This document shows, piece after piece, positions 52,064-60,140 of a DNA stretch of 64,000 bases. Source of the DNA: KBS50 sp042434095 (GTDB taxonomy: Bacteria > Actinomycetota > Actinomycetes > Mycobacteriales > Micromonosporaceae). The notes beneath the pieces were generated by a model. That model made no database searches, was not told the DNA's origin, and saw only the letters and a program-made list of their open reading frames with translations. The DNA lies in NCBI RefSeq assembly GCF_042434095.1, contig NZ_JBHLUE010000007.1:28790-92789 (forward strand), written 5' to 3'. Position 1 is the first letter of the stretch; every line of letters starts with the position of its first letter. The position numbers and the translations under genes were made by a program.

Positions 52064-52542
52064 TCCGCCAGCACCCTCTCGATGGCCGCCACGACCTGAG
52101 GGTCCTCGGGCTCGACGGGCGGGGCGAACCGGGCGACCACCTTGCCGTCGCCGTCGACCAGGAACTTCTCGAAGTTCCACCGGATGTCGCCGGTGTGCCC
52201 CTCGGCGTCGGGGGTGTCCACCAAGGCCCCGTACAGCGGGTGCCGTCCGGCCCCGTTGACCTCGACCTTCTCGGTCAGCGGGAAGGTCACCCCGTAGTTG
52301 CTGCTGCCGAACTCGGCGATCTCCGCCGGGCTGCCCGGCTCCTGCCCACCGAACTGGTTGCACGGCACCCCGACGATCGTGAGCTCGGGGTACCGCTCCG
52401 CCAGCCGCACGAGGCCGGCGTACTGCGGGGTCAGGCCGCACTGCGACGCGACGTTGACGATGAGCGCGGGCCGCCCCCGGTGCCGCCCGAGCTCATCCGC
52501 GTCGCCGGCCAGGGACGAAATACCGATGTCGTACACGGACAT
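52060..52542 (-). CDS. Glutathione peroxidase-family (thiol peroxidase) protein
   Basis: 160 residues. LIVNVASQCGLTPQY (peroxidatic Cys35), GVPCNQFGGQEPG (Gln and resolving-region Cys) and DIRWNFEKFLVDGDG (catalytic Trp-Asn) are the GPx active-site segments. Cys instead of selenocysteine and the family context suggest reduction by thioredoxin, detoxifying peroxides in the cytosol. The next gene overlaps its stop. Confidence 0.92.
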   Translation of the reverse strand: MSVYDIGISSLAGDADELGRHRGRPALIVNVASQCGLTPQYAGLVRLAERYPELTIVGVPCNQFGGQEPGSPAEIAEFGSSNYGVTFPLTEKVEVNGAGRHPLYGALVDTPDAEGHTGDIRWNFEKFLVDGDGKVVARFAPPVEPEDPQVVAAIERVLAD

Positions 52543-52611
52543 GGCGCCAAGCCTACGGCCCAGCCGGGGCCTTTGTGCAACGGACGGCCCGGGTGCCGGG
52601 CCGCCAGCCCG

Positions 52612-53232
52612 TCAGGAGGGACCGTGTGAGCTGGCGACGGCCGCCATCAGGGCGATCCGCCGGTCCCGCTGCCGCCGGCTCAGCAGCGCGAAGCAGGCGG
52701 CCAGCACCACCAGCTCGGACCAGCTCCCGGCGGTCTCGACCCGCACCGCGCCGCGGGAGAGCCGGACCGTACGCAGCTCGATCGACCCTGCCGGGCCGGT
52801 GAGCGTGCCGCGGTAGCCGCTCAGCGACCGCCGCAGTTCCCACCGCCCGGTCGCCGCGCCCGGCGAGGCCGGCGAGGCCGCGCCGCGCGGTGCGGCCGGC
52901 GCGCCGCTGGCGGCCGGCCAACCTGCCGACCCCGCCCCCGCCGCGCCGGTCGGGGCTGGCACGCCGGTCGGGGCTGGCACGCCGGTCCGGGCCGGCACGC
53001 CGGGCAGCCGGGCCGTGGGCGGTTCAAGGAGCATCCCGGGTACGCCGTCCGGGCCGGCGACCGTCCGACGGCACCGCCGGTCGCGGGTGTGGGCCAGCCA
53101 GGTGCCGTCCGGGCCGGTCAGCTCGGCGGAGGTGAGCCGCCGGCCGCCGCGGAGCCGGCCCACGATCCGCTCCGACTCGTCGATCAGGCTCCACTCGCAC
53201 CGTCCGGTGCGGCGCAGTGTCATGGTCGCCAT
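52612..53232 (-). CDS. Hypothetical protein with two beta-rich halves and a Pro/Thr linker
   Basis: 206 residues. The N-terminal part MATMTLRRTGRCEWSLIDES and IVGRLRGGRR plus the C-terminal GRWELRRSLSGYRGTLTGP and ELRTVRLSRGAVRVET look like short beta-strand repeats of a LURP-one/tubby-like or similar fold, but I cannot assign a family. The middle has repeated GVPAPT units. The C-terminus has a hydrophobic helix (ELVVLAACFALL) followed by basic RRQRDRR, possibly a membrane contact. Its start overlaps the end of the small ORF upstream by 13 nt, so it could be in the operon of the GTPase at 53630-55756. Confidence 0.65.
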   Translation of the reverse strand: MATMTLRRTGRCEWSLIDESERIVGRLRGGRRLTSAELTGPDGTWLAHTRDRRCRRTVAGPDGVPGMLLEPPTARLPGVPARTGVPAPTGVPAPTGAAGAGSAGWPAASGAPAAPRGAASPASPGAATGRWELRRSLSGYRGTLTGPAGSIELRTVRLSRGAVRVETAGSWSELVVLAACFALLSRRQRDRRIALMAAVASSHGPS

Positions 53233-53633
53233 GGCGTGCTCCCGTCGCTGGTCCCGACCGTCGGTCGTCGGTCGTCGGTCGTCGGTCGTCGGAGCGACCA
53301 TAGGCCGGGCCGACCGCCGAGATCATCGGTCCGCGGTCGGATCTCGCCCGCCCGCCTGGTCCGCGCGGCCGAGGCCGACTCGGCCGCGAGATGGAGCCGC
53401 CGGGCCGCGCGGACCGCCGCAGGACGAGCCGCCAGCCGCCGCCCGGCCAGCCCGGCGCGAGCCGGAGGCACCGGACCGCCCGTTACCTTTTTGATCGTCC
53501 CCAGCCCGCCGGAAGCCACCGAGCCGCCGCCCGACCAGCCGGCGCGCCACGCGAGCGTCGCGGCGCGGACCGGCAACCCGAGCGCCGCCGCGGCGGCGGC
53601 CACCGAGCTCGGCGGGGCGGAGCGGCCGGTCAC
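53220..53633 (-). CDS. Small basic hypothetical protein overlapping the GTPase stop (GTGA)
   Basis: About 137 residues from a GTG that overlaps the TGA of the Tet(M)-like gene. For the first ~100 codons nearly every third base is G or C, as in real genes here, which supports it; the last 30 codons run through a 7-bp repeat and look less coding. SVAAAAAALGLPVRAATLAW could be a helix. No family recognised, no signal peptide. Its 3' end overlaps the next gene by 13 nt, making a continuous chain of three genes. Confidence 0.45.
   Translation of the reverse strand: MTGRSAPPSSVAAAAAALGLPVRAATLAWRAGWSGGGSVASGGLGTIKKVTGGPVPPARAGLAGRRLAARPAAVRAARRLHLAAESASAARTRRAGEIRPRTDDLGGRPGLWSLRRPTTDDRRPTVGTSDGSTPWRP
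53260..53292. repeat. 7-bp tandem repeat GTCGGTC
   Basis: Four full copies (53260-53287) and a partial fifth, located at the end of the small hypothetical ORF and just upstream of the gene at 53232. Confidence 0.85.
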
Positions 53634-55756
53634 CCGCGGCGGGCGACGTGCAGCAGGTATTCGCGCCGGTCCAGCGGGTTGCGGTCCGACCTCGGCCGGG
53701 TGGGCGCCGGGCCGCGGACCGGGCGGTAGTGGTCGAAGCCCGCCTCCAGCAGGCCCTCGCCGCGGGTCAGCCCGGGCAACCGCAGCTCCAGGTCGTGCAC
53801 CCGGGCGGCCGGTACGAGGCCGTCGATCACGTACGACCGGCCGTGCGGCTCGGATCCGCGCGGCACGGCGTCCAGCCGGGACAGCGCCGGCAGCACCGCC
53901 CCGAGCAGGTCGGCCGGGATCTCCAGGCGGAACCGGTGCATCGGCTCGTACACCCGGGTGCCGGCCCGGCGCAGCGCGGCCATCAGCACGAGCGGGGTGA
54001 CGTTGCGGAAGTCCCCGGCCGTGCTGGACATGCTCTTGTCGAAGGTGGCGTGCGCGTGGCTCTGCCGGGCCCAGTAGCCGGACCGGGTCAGCGTGACCCG
54101 GCAGTCGGGCACGGCCCAGCCGGACAGGCCCTGACCGAGGGTCTCCCGGACCGTCTCCTCGATCGCCCGCAGGAAGGCCAGCGGCAACGAGCCCAGCTCG
54201 ATCTCGTACCCGAACTCGACGCCGCCGCCGACCGGCGCGGGCGCCACCCGCAGCCCCACGGTCGCGAGGAACGGGTTGGCGTCCGTGCCGATCACCTCGA
54301 CCGCCGTGCCGGTGCCCAGCAGGCGCTCGACGCAGATGGTGGTGGACTCCCGGAACGTCACCTCGACGCCGTACTCGGCTGCCAGGGTCGCCCCGATGAC
54401 CTCCTTCTGCACCTCGCCGTACAGCGATACGGAGATCTCCTGCCGCAGGTCGTCCTGCCGCAGGTTGATCAACGGGTCCTGCTCGGCCAGCTGGGTGAGG
54501 GCGGCGTGCGCCGCGCCCCGGTCGCTCTGGCGTACCGGCACCACCACCGTCTCCAGCGACGGCGGCGCGAACCGGTGCCCGGCGGCGGACGGCGAGCCCC
54601 GGTCCGGCTCGCCGGCCGGGCGGCCGGAGCCGGGTCCGGAGCCAGGTCCGGAGCCGGGTCCAGAACCAGGTCCGGAGCCAGGTCCGGAATCGGGTCCGGA
54701 GCCGGGTCCGGAGCCGGGTCCGGACGCCGGCCGGCGCTCGCCGGCGAGGTCGAGCGGGTCGCCCACGCGGAGCCCGCCGAGGCCCCATACCCGGCCGATC
54801 CGGCCGGCCGGCAACGCGTCGGCCCGGGCCGTCGTACCGTCGTCGAAGACCTCGATGCCGGTCACCCGGTCGCGGTCGGGGCCCACCCGGTCGCGCAGCC
54901 GCAGCGTCCCGGCGGTCATCCGGACGTACGCGATCCGCTCCCCCGCCGGGCCGCGCTCCACCTTGAACACGGTGCCGGCGGCCGGCGCCGCCGGGTCGCC
55001 GGCGGTGGCCGGCAGCAGCTCGGGGATGGCCGCCAGCAGCTCCTCGGCGCCAGCGCCGGTGATGGCCGAGCCGAACAGCACCGGGTGCACGGCCGCCCGC
55101 CGGCTCTGCGCGGCGAGCGCGGCCCGCAGCCGCGGGTAGGACACCGCGGCCGGATCGGTCACGTAGTCGGTGAGCAGGGCGTCGTCCCGGTCGGCCAGCG
55201 CGTCCAGCAGCCGGGCCGCGAACCGCCGGTCATCCCGGGGGTACGGCCGGTACGCGGCGTCCGGGCGGCCGGCGGCGGAGACGGCGCCGAGCGCCACGAC
55301 CGCCGGGGTGAGCTGCTCGGCGAGGGCCGGGACCAGCTCGCCGCCCCGGGCGCCGGCGCGGTCGATCTTGTTGACGAAGATCAGGGTGGGCACACCGAGC
55401 CGGCGCAGCGTCCGCATGAGCAGCCGGGTGTGCGCCTGGACGCCCTCGACCGCGGACACCACCAGGACGGCCCCGTCGAGGACGCCGAGAGCCCGTTCCA
55501 CCTCGGCGATGAAGTCCGGGTGGCCGGGGGTGTCGATGAGGTTGACCAGCACGCCGCCGATCCGGAACGACACCACGGCGGACCGGATGGTGATGCCGCG
55601 TTGGCGTTCCAGGGCCAGCGTGTCGGTGCGGGTGTTGCCGTCGTCGACGCTGCCGAGCTCGTCGATGGCGCCGGCGGCGTACAGCAGCCGCTCGGTCAGG
55701 CTGGTCTTACCGGCGTCGACGTGCGCCAGGATCCCCAGGTTGAGGGTGCGTTCCAC
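53630..55756 (-). CDS. Ribosomal-protection-type translation GTPase (Tet(M)/OtrA-like)
   Basis: 708 residues from the GTG at 55756. G domain: AHVDAGKTSL (G1, 11-20), RGITI (G2), DTPGHPDF (G3), NKIDRAG (G4). Domain II follows (GTVFKVERGPAGERIAYVR), then III-V of EF-G type (EVSLYGEVQKEVIGATL and the final GLVPAARVHDLELRLPGLTRGEG), as in tetracycline ribosomal protection proteins and streptomycete OtrA. Family members are about 640 residues; the surplus is mainly a Pro-Gly-Ser repeat at about 345-385 (encoded at 54625-54725). It may give tetracycline resistance or free stalled ribosomes. A leader ORF overlaps its start. Confidence 0.85.
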   Translation of the reverse strand: MERTLNLGILAHVDAGKTSLTERLLYAAGAIDELGSVDDGNTRTDTLALERQRGITIRSAVVSFRIGGVLVNLIDTPGHPDFIAEVERALGVLDGAVLVVSAVEGVQAHTRLLMRTLRRLGVPTLIFVNKIDRAGARGGELVPALAEQLTPAVVALGAVSAAGRPDAAYRPYPRDDRRFAARLLDALADRDDALLTDYVTDPAAVSYPRLRAALAAQSRRAAVHPVLFGSAITGAGAEELLAAIPELLPATAGDPAAPAAGTVFKVERGPAGERIAYVRMTAGTLRLRDRVGPDRDRVTGIEVFDDGTTARADALPAGRIGRVWGLGGLRVGDPLDLAGERRPASGPGSGPGSGPDSGPGSGPGSGPGSGPGSGPGSGRPAGEPDRGSPSAAGHRFAPPSLETVVVPVRQSDRGAAHAALTQLAEQDPLINLRQDDLRQEISVSLYGEVQKEVIGATLAAEYGVEVTFRESTTICVERLLGTGTAVEVIGTDANPFLATVGLRVAPAPVGGGVEFGYEIELGSLPLAFLRAIEETVRETLGQGLSGWAVPDCRVTLTRSGYWARQSHAHATFDKSMSSTAGDFRNVTPLVLMAALRRAGTRVYEPMHRFRLEIPADLLGAVLPALSRLDAVPRGSEPHGRSYVIDGLVPAARVHDLELRLPGLTRGEGLLEAGFDHYRPVRGPAPTRPRSDRNPLDRREYLLHVARRG
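54625..54725. repeat. 12-bp tandem repeats inside the GTPase gene
   Basis: About eight copies of a GAGCCGGGTCCG-like unit encode PGSGPGSG units inserted within the domain II/III region of the protein. The unit is a multiple of three. Confidence 0.85.
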
Positions 55757-55817
55757 GCGTGCTGTCCTTCGGGTAGTTGGCCATTCCCTTCTGGTCGGAC
55801 AGGCACGCTGCACGCAT
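55707..55817 (-). other. 36-codon leader ORF overlapping the GTPase start
   Basis: ATG at 55817, GAAGGGG about 9 nt upstream, encodes MRAACLSDQKGMANYPKDST then an Arg-rich end, and stops at 55707, 50 nt inside the GTPase gene in another frame. Ribosomes translating it would cross the GTPase start. tet(M)-type genes are known to use leader-peptide attenuation, so a regulatory role is plausible but unproven. Confidence 0.45.
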
Positions 55818-55903
55818 CTCGGATATCCCCTTCGGTCTCTTCCTGGCGGTCCGGGCAAGTACACCAGGCGGGCCGCCGGGCCGGCAAAGCAATTTCGACC
55901 CCG

Positions 55904-57271
55904 TCAGCCGGCCGGATCCGCCGGCGCCGGCGCCGGCGGTAGCTGGTCCGCCGCGGGATCCGGCTGCGCGGGCACCGGCGGCGTCGGGTCCGCCGGCGCA
56001 GTCGCGCGCGCCGGCAGGTGGACCTCGATCTCCACCAGCGGGCTGCTGGTGCCGCGGTCGTCGCGGACGGTCAACGCCGCCAGATGGCCGCGGGTGGTCT
56101 GCCGCCAGCCCAGCCGTTCCAGCGCGGCCCGGTCGGTCTCGGCCGGCAGCACGGCGGTCACGGTCGACCTGGACCACGAGTTCTCGTCGGTCGGCAGCGG
56201 GCGCCCGTCGAGCAGCACCTGGTTGAAGGCGCTGTTCACCGGGCGGCCCTCGGCCAGGAACCCGTCCCCGCCGATCACGATCCGCCGGTCGACCCCCAGC
56301 ACCACCCGCATGGGCGTGACGGCGGTGATGACCGGCGCCAGCCCGCTCTCCAGCTGCTTCTTCACCAGGTACGCGGTGGTGGAGACCCCGGACAGGGCCA
56401 GCAGCGTGGCCGGGATCGTGGGCAGCCCGCGGCCCGGGTCGACGGCGCTGGTGGTGGCGAAGCTGACGAAGAAGTAGAGCAGGGCGATCGCGTTGAAGCC
56501 GAAATATTGCAGGTCCAGCAGGTCGGTCTCGCCGGCGTCGTTGCTCACCGTCTCGGCCAGGCCGCGCGCCACCCCGGGCCGGGCCGTCGGCGGCGCCTTG
56601 AGCAGCTGCTGGGACACCACCTTGCCGGTGGTGATGCCCTGCGCCGCCACCGCGCCCGCCACCGGCAGGCCCAGCAGCGCCACGTACTCCGGGCGGAAGC
56701 CCGCGGCGAGGAAGGCGGCGAACGCGTCGCCGTACCGGCCGCCGCTGGTGGGCGCCAGTGGCGTGCGGCCGAGCACCACCATGTAGACGAGCACGAACAG
56801 CACCGCGTACGTCCACAGCGCGGCCTGGAGCTTGCTGGTCGAGGCCCGCCCGTCGGCGCCCACCACCAGCGACTTGAGCCCGGCGCGGCGGACCTTCACC
56901 ACCGCGGCCGTGTGCTCGGCGGCGGCGCTGATCGCCACCCGGCCGGCGGCGACGATGTCGGCGGCGACCGGATCCCGGTCGGCGGCCCGGGCCCGCCGGG
57001 CCAGCTCGGCGGCGTGCGTCCGGGCCGCCTCGGCCCGCTGGGCCGCCACCCGCGCGGTCCGCTCGGCCGGCTCCGGATCCTGCCGGCGGACCAGCCGGTC
57101 CAGCACCAGGGTGAGGGCGAGCAGCACCCAACCGGCGAACAGGGCGGACCAGGCGGGGGTGAAGACGAAGCGGCGGCCCGGCGCGGCCAGCACCACCCAG
57201 ACCAGCCCGACGCCGGTGAGGCCGCACAGCCCCAGCCCCAGCCCGTGCCACAGCCGCGTCATCCGCCCCAC
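55904..57271 (-). CDS. Multi-pass membrane protein with IPT/TIG-like extracytoplasmic domain
   Basis: 455 residues. The GTG at 57271 is preferred since GAGGGG lies 6 nt upstream; an ATG at 57262 is three codons later. Helices at about 9-30 and 35-52, an Ala/Arg coiled-coil-like cytoplasmic stretch (RTARVAAQRAEAARTHAAELARRARAADRD, about 70-100), then four to five helices between about 150 and 300. Residues about 310-430 read like an IPT/TIG beta-sandwich (VITAVTPMRVVLGVDRRIVIGGDGF). The tail is Pro/Ala-rich. No family name recognised; no operon partner. Confidence 0.7.
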   Translation of the reverse strand: MGRMTRLWHGLGLGLCGLTGVGLVWVVLAAPGRRFVFTPAWSALFAGWVLLALTLVLDRLVRRQDPEPAERTARVAAQRAEAARTHAAELARRARAADRDPVAADIVAAGRVAISAAAEHTAAVVKVRRAGLKSLVVGADGRASTSKLQAALWTYAVLFVLVYMVVLGRTPLAPTSGGRYGDAFAAFLAAGFRPEYVALLGLPVAGAVAAQGITTGKVVSQQLLKAPPTARPGVARGLAETVSNDAGETDLLDLQYFGFNAIALLYFFVSFATTSAVDPGRGLPTIPATLLALSGVSTTAYLVKKQLESGLAPVITAVTPMRVVLGVDRRIVIGGDGFLAEGRPVNSAFNQVLLDGRPLPTDENSWSRSTVTAVLPAETDRAALERLGWRQTTRGHLAALTVRDDRGTSSPLVEIEVHLPARATAPADPTPPVPAQPDPAADQLPPAPAPADPAG

Positions 57272-57520
57272 GCCGCACCCCTCCCCTGGCCGCTTGCCAC
57301 CCTGCCGGTGATCGCCCGCGCGGTCCATCTCGCCGTCCGGAAACCGACACCGACCGTACGGCCGGCGCCGTCACCCCCATGGCCGGCCCGGGCACCCCGG
57401 TCGACTGATTGCTCAGCCAGTGTCGGCTAGCCGGCTGCGGGTCGGCGTCACCGGGCGAACCGTGGAACATGGCCGGCGGCCAGGCCAGACGGGCGCCCGG
57501 GCCGGCCGAGGAGGCGCGGG

Positions 57521-57685
57521 ATGCGAGCGGAGCACGAGGAGCCGTACGGACTGTACGACGGGGACGACGTCGACACGGGCGAGGAGGCGCCGGAGGCGGA
57601 CGACTATCCACCGGACGAGCTGGCAGCGATCCGGGCCAGCCAGCGGGACCCCGGCACCGCCGGACCGGACGCGGAGGCGAGCTGA
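57521..57685 (+). CDS. Small acidic hypothetical protein
   Basis: 54 residues: MRAEHEEPYGLYDGDDVDTG then EEAPEADDYPPDELAAI, ending in DAEAS. GAGG lies just upstream and its TGA is one base before the GTG of the peptidoglycan-binding protein, so it is probably co-translated with it. Very acidic, with no membrane segment. No family recognised. Confidence 0.6.
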   Translation: MRAEHEEPYGLYDGDDVDTGEEAPEADDYPPDELAAIRASQRDPGTAGPDAEAS

Positions 57686-57686
57686 G

Positions 57687-58385
57687 GTGTCCAAGCTGCT
57701 GCAGGTGGGCATCGTCTACCCCAACGAGATGCGTTCGGGCATCGGTCACGTGGCGTGCACGCTGGGTGGGATCAACTACGAGAGCCGGGGCGGCCGCGGC
57801 TGCCTGCGCGGGTCCGCGGCCCGCGGCGCGGCCCATCCGCTGTTCCGGCACCACTTTCACCGGGTGCTGGCCGACGGTCCGGCGGACGCGGCCCGCCGCT
57901 GGGCGGACCGGTGCGTCGGGCTGCCGTACCGGTGGGCCGCCGTACCGCTGCCGACGCCGCCGCGGCACGGCGGCGACTGCTCCGGCCTGGTCTCCGGCAT
58001 CCTCTGCGTCGCGGACGGCCGGCCGGTCGTGCGGCGGTTCTCGACCGGTACGTGGACGTCGGTCTTCGCCCGGCTCGGGTTCGCGGAGGGGCTCGGTGGG
58101 GGCGCGGTCGGCGCCATGCCGATCGGCGTGGTGGACCGGCCGTACCCGGGGACGCCGATCGGTCCGGGCAGCCCCAAGCACGACCATGTGCGGTGGATCC
58201 AGGCCCGGCTGAACTTTGCCGCGCACAACCGGCACCCCGTGCTCGGTGGCCAGCCGCTCGCGGTGGACGGCGACTTCGGGCCGAAGACCCGCCAGGTGGT
58301 GGTGGCGTTCCAGAGGATGCATGGGCTGGAGGGGCTGGGCATGTGCGGTCCGAAGACCTGGCCGCTGCTGAACGCGATCCGCTGA
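57687..58385 (+). CDS. Peptidoglycan-binding protein with NlpC/P60-like Cys segment
   Basis: 232 residues from a GTG. No signal peptide. HGGDCSGLVSGILCV at 94-108 (Cys98) resembles the catalytic DCSGLV motif of NlpC/P60 or endolysin-like amidases, preceded by VGLPYRWAA; the later His of such enzymes is not clear, so activity is uncertain. The C-terminal ~65 residues are a PG_binding_1 domain (HVRWIQARLN, LAVDGDFGPKTRQVVVAFQRMHGLEG, GPKTWPLL). It resembles phage-derived lysin-like proteins kept in actinobacterial genomes. No phage genes are near. Confidence 0.75.
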   Translation: MSKLLQVGIVYPNEMRSGIGHVACTLGGINYESRGGRGCLRGSAARGAAHPLFRHHFHRVLADGPADAARRWADRCVGLPYRWAAVPLPTPPRHGGDCSGLVSGILCVADGRPVVRRFSTGTWTSVFARLGFAEGLGGGAVGAMPIGVVDRPYPGTPIGPGSPKHDHVRWIQARLNFAAHNRHPVLGGQPLAVDGDFGPKTRQVVVAFQRMHGLEGLGMCGPKTWPLLNAIR

Positions 58386-58449
58386 GCTGGGCGTTTGGGG
58401 CAATCCGGCTGGGGAAGCAAAGGCGTTTCGCCAGCTGGAAGGAGTTCTC

Positions 58450-59055
58450 ATGTCGGAAAAGAACCTGACCATGCGTTCCCTGCACGATCTCGGCTTGGCC
58501 GCCTGGTTCGGCGGCTCCCTCATGGGGGCGGTCGGCCTGAACCGGGCCGGCGCGAGCGTGGCCGACCCGGGCCAGCGGCTGCCGGTCTCGTCGACCGGCT
58601 GGGCCCGGTGGACTCCGGTCAACGCCGCGGCCATCGGGACCCACCTGGTCGGCGCGGCGGGTGAGTTGATCGCCGAGACGCCCCGCATGTCGATCCAGTC
58701 CGGCGTGGGAAGGACGAGCCTGGTGAAGACCGGTCTCACGGCCGCGGCGCTCGGGGTCACCGGCTACAGCCGGATGCTGGGCAAGAAGCTGGAGAAGGCC
58801 GGCGAGGTGCCCGCGGAGGGCACCACCGAACCACACCCGCAGACCCCCGACCAGGTCGCCTCGGCGCAGCGGCAGCTCAAGGTCCTGCAGTGGGCCATTC
58901 CGGCGCTCACCGGCAGCCTGGTCGTGCTCACCGCGTACATGGGCGAGCAACAGAAGCCCGGCCAGGTCTTTCGGGGCGTGCTGGGCCGGATGTCCGGTAC
59001 GTCCCGCAAGGCGCCGATGCTGCTCGGCATGCTGGCCGCCCGTCGACGGGGCTGA
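58450..59055 (+). CDS. Conserved actinobacterial membrane protein, function unknown
   Basis: 201 residues, GGAAGGAG before the ATG. LHDLGLAAWFGGSLMGAVGLNRAG (11-34) and LVKTGLTAAALGVTGYSRMLGKKLE (91-115) are helices, and LKVLQWAIPALTGSLVVLTAYMGEQQKP (143-170) is a third. I recognise it as a protein common in actinobacteria but with no named function. Between are Thr/Pro-rich loops. Not evidently linked to its neighbours. Confidence 0.75.
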   Translation: MSEKNLTMRSLHDLGLAAWFGGSLMGAVGLNRAGASVADPGQRLPVSSTGWARWTPVNAAAIGTHLVGAAGELIAETPRMSIQSGVGRTSLVKTGLTAAALGVTGYSRMLGKKLEKAGEVPAEGTTEPHPQTPDQVASAQRQLKVLQWAIPALTGSLVVLTAYMGEQQKPGQVFRGVLGRMSGTSRKAPMLLGMLAARRRG

Positions 59056-59240
59056 GGCGGCTCACGCGTTCGTGTCGTACCGCCTCGCGGGGTGGGCCAC
59101 CCGCTCCGGGCGGTCCGCCCCGCGCCGCATGTGTCGCGGATCTCCGGCCTCCTCGCGCCGTTGGATTCGGGCGTCCGGGTTGAGAACGATCGCGCTGGGA
59201 ACCTGCCCCCGAGACCCCCGAGCACCGAGAGGACGGCACA

Positions 59241-60140
59241 GTGAGCCACGACCAGACGGACCGTCAGGACCCCCGGGCGCAGTTCCGGAACCCGGACGAG
59301 CAGCGCGGCCAGACGCAGTCGCACCCCGGCTCGACCGCGGAGATGCCCGACCGGCCCGACCACGGCGAGCGCAGCTACGCCGGCAGCGAGCGGCTGGCCG
59401 GAAAGCGGGCGATCATCACCGGCGGGGACTCCGGGATCGGCCGGGCCGTGGCGATCGCCTTCGCCCGGGAGGGCGCCGACGTGCTGATCGCATACCTGCC
59501 GGCGGAGGAGGACGACGCCCGGGAGACCGCCAAGCTGGTCACCGAGGCCGGCCGCCGGGCCGTGACGGTCGCCGGCGACATCCGGTCGGAGGAGCACTGC
59601 CGGTCCCTCGTCCAGCGAGCGGTGGACGAGCTCGGCGGCCTGGACATCCTGGTGAACAACGCCGCCTTCCAGATGGCCCAGGACGGCGGGATCACCGACA
59701 TCAGCACCGAGCAGTTCGACCGGGTGTTGAAGACCAACCTGTACGCGATGTTCTGGCTCTGCAAGGCGGCCGTGCCGCACCTGCGCCCCGGCTCGACGAT
59801 CATCAACACCGCGTCGATCCAGGCCTACCAGCCGTCGCCGCAGCTGCTCGACTACGCCACCACCAAGGCGGGGATCGTGGCCTTCACCAAGGCGCTCGCC
59901 GAGAACCTGGCCGGGCAGGGCATCCGGGTCAACGCCGTGGCGCCCGGGCCGATCTGGACCCCGCTCATCCCGGCCACCATGCCCCAGGAGCAGGTCGAGT
60001 CGTTCGGCGCGGACACCCCGCTGGGCCGGGCCGGCCAGCCGGCCGAGCTGGCCCCCGCGTACGTCTTCTTCGCCTCCCAGGAGTCCAGCTATGTCACGGG
60101 TGAGGTGCTCGGGGTCACCGGCGGGAAGCCGCTGGCGTGA
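59241..60140 (+). CDS. Short-chain dehydrogenase/reductase (YhdF/GSP39-like)
   Basis: 299 residues from a GTG. An N-terminal Gln/Asp/Pro-rich extension of ~45 residues precedes KRAIITGGDSGIGRAVAIAFA, the NAD(P) site (T-G-G-x-S-G-I-G). NNAA, Ser in IINTASIQAYQPS, and Y-x-x-x-K in LDYATTKAG complete the SDR catalytic set. This subgroup is called general-stress-protein 39-like in Bacillus. Its TGA overlaps the FNT gene start (GTGA), so redox or stress linkage to that transporter is possible. Confidence 0.9.
   Translation: MSHDQTDRQDPRAQFRNPDEQRGQTQSHPGSTAEMPDRPDHGERSYAGSERLAGKRAIITGGDSGIGRAVAIAFAREGADVLIAYLPAEEDDARETAKLVTEAGRRAVTVAGDIRSEEHCRSLVQRAVDELGGLDILVNNAAFQMAQDGGITDISTEQFDRVLKTNLYAMFWLCKAAVPHLRPGSTIINTASIQAYQPSPQLLDYATTKAGIVAFTKALAENLAGQGIRVNAVAPGPIWTPLIPATMPQEQVESFGADTPLGRAGQPAELAPAYVFFASQESSYVTGEVLGVTGGKPLA

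Noticed and set aside
57350..57520. Possible c-di-AMP (ydaO-type) riboswitch before the peptidoglycan-binding protein.
   Set aside because: Such elements often precede cell-wall hydrolase genes in actinobacteria, but I could not find the conserved core or pairings.
57521..58385. Prophage remnant around the lysin-like gene.
   Set aside because: No integrase, tail, holin, terminase or attachment-site repeats near it; flanking genes are ordinary chromosomal ones.
58393..58416. GTTT-N14-GGGGAA upstream of the membrane-protein gene as a stress-sigma promoter.
   Set aside because: The -10 GGGGAA does not match GGGTA(C/T); too weak to list.
55707..58760. Thousand-codon minus-strand frame covering several genes.
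   Set aside because: Crosses terminally unrelated genes with low-complexity translation; only its last 36 codons (the leader ORF) have a ribosome-binding site and were kept as a separate possibility.
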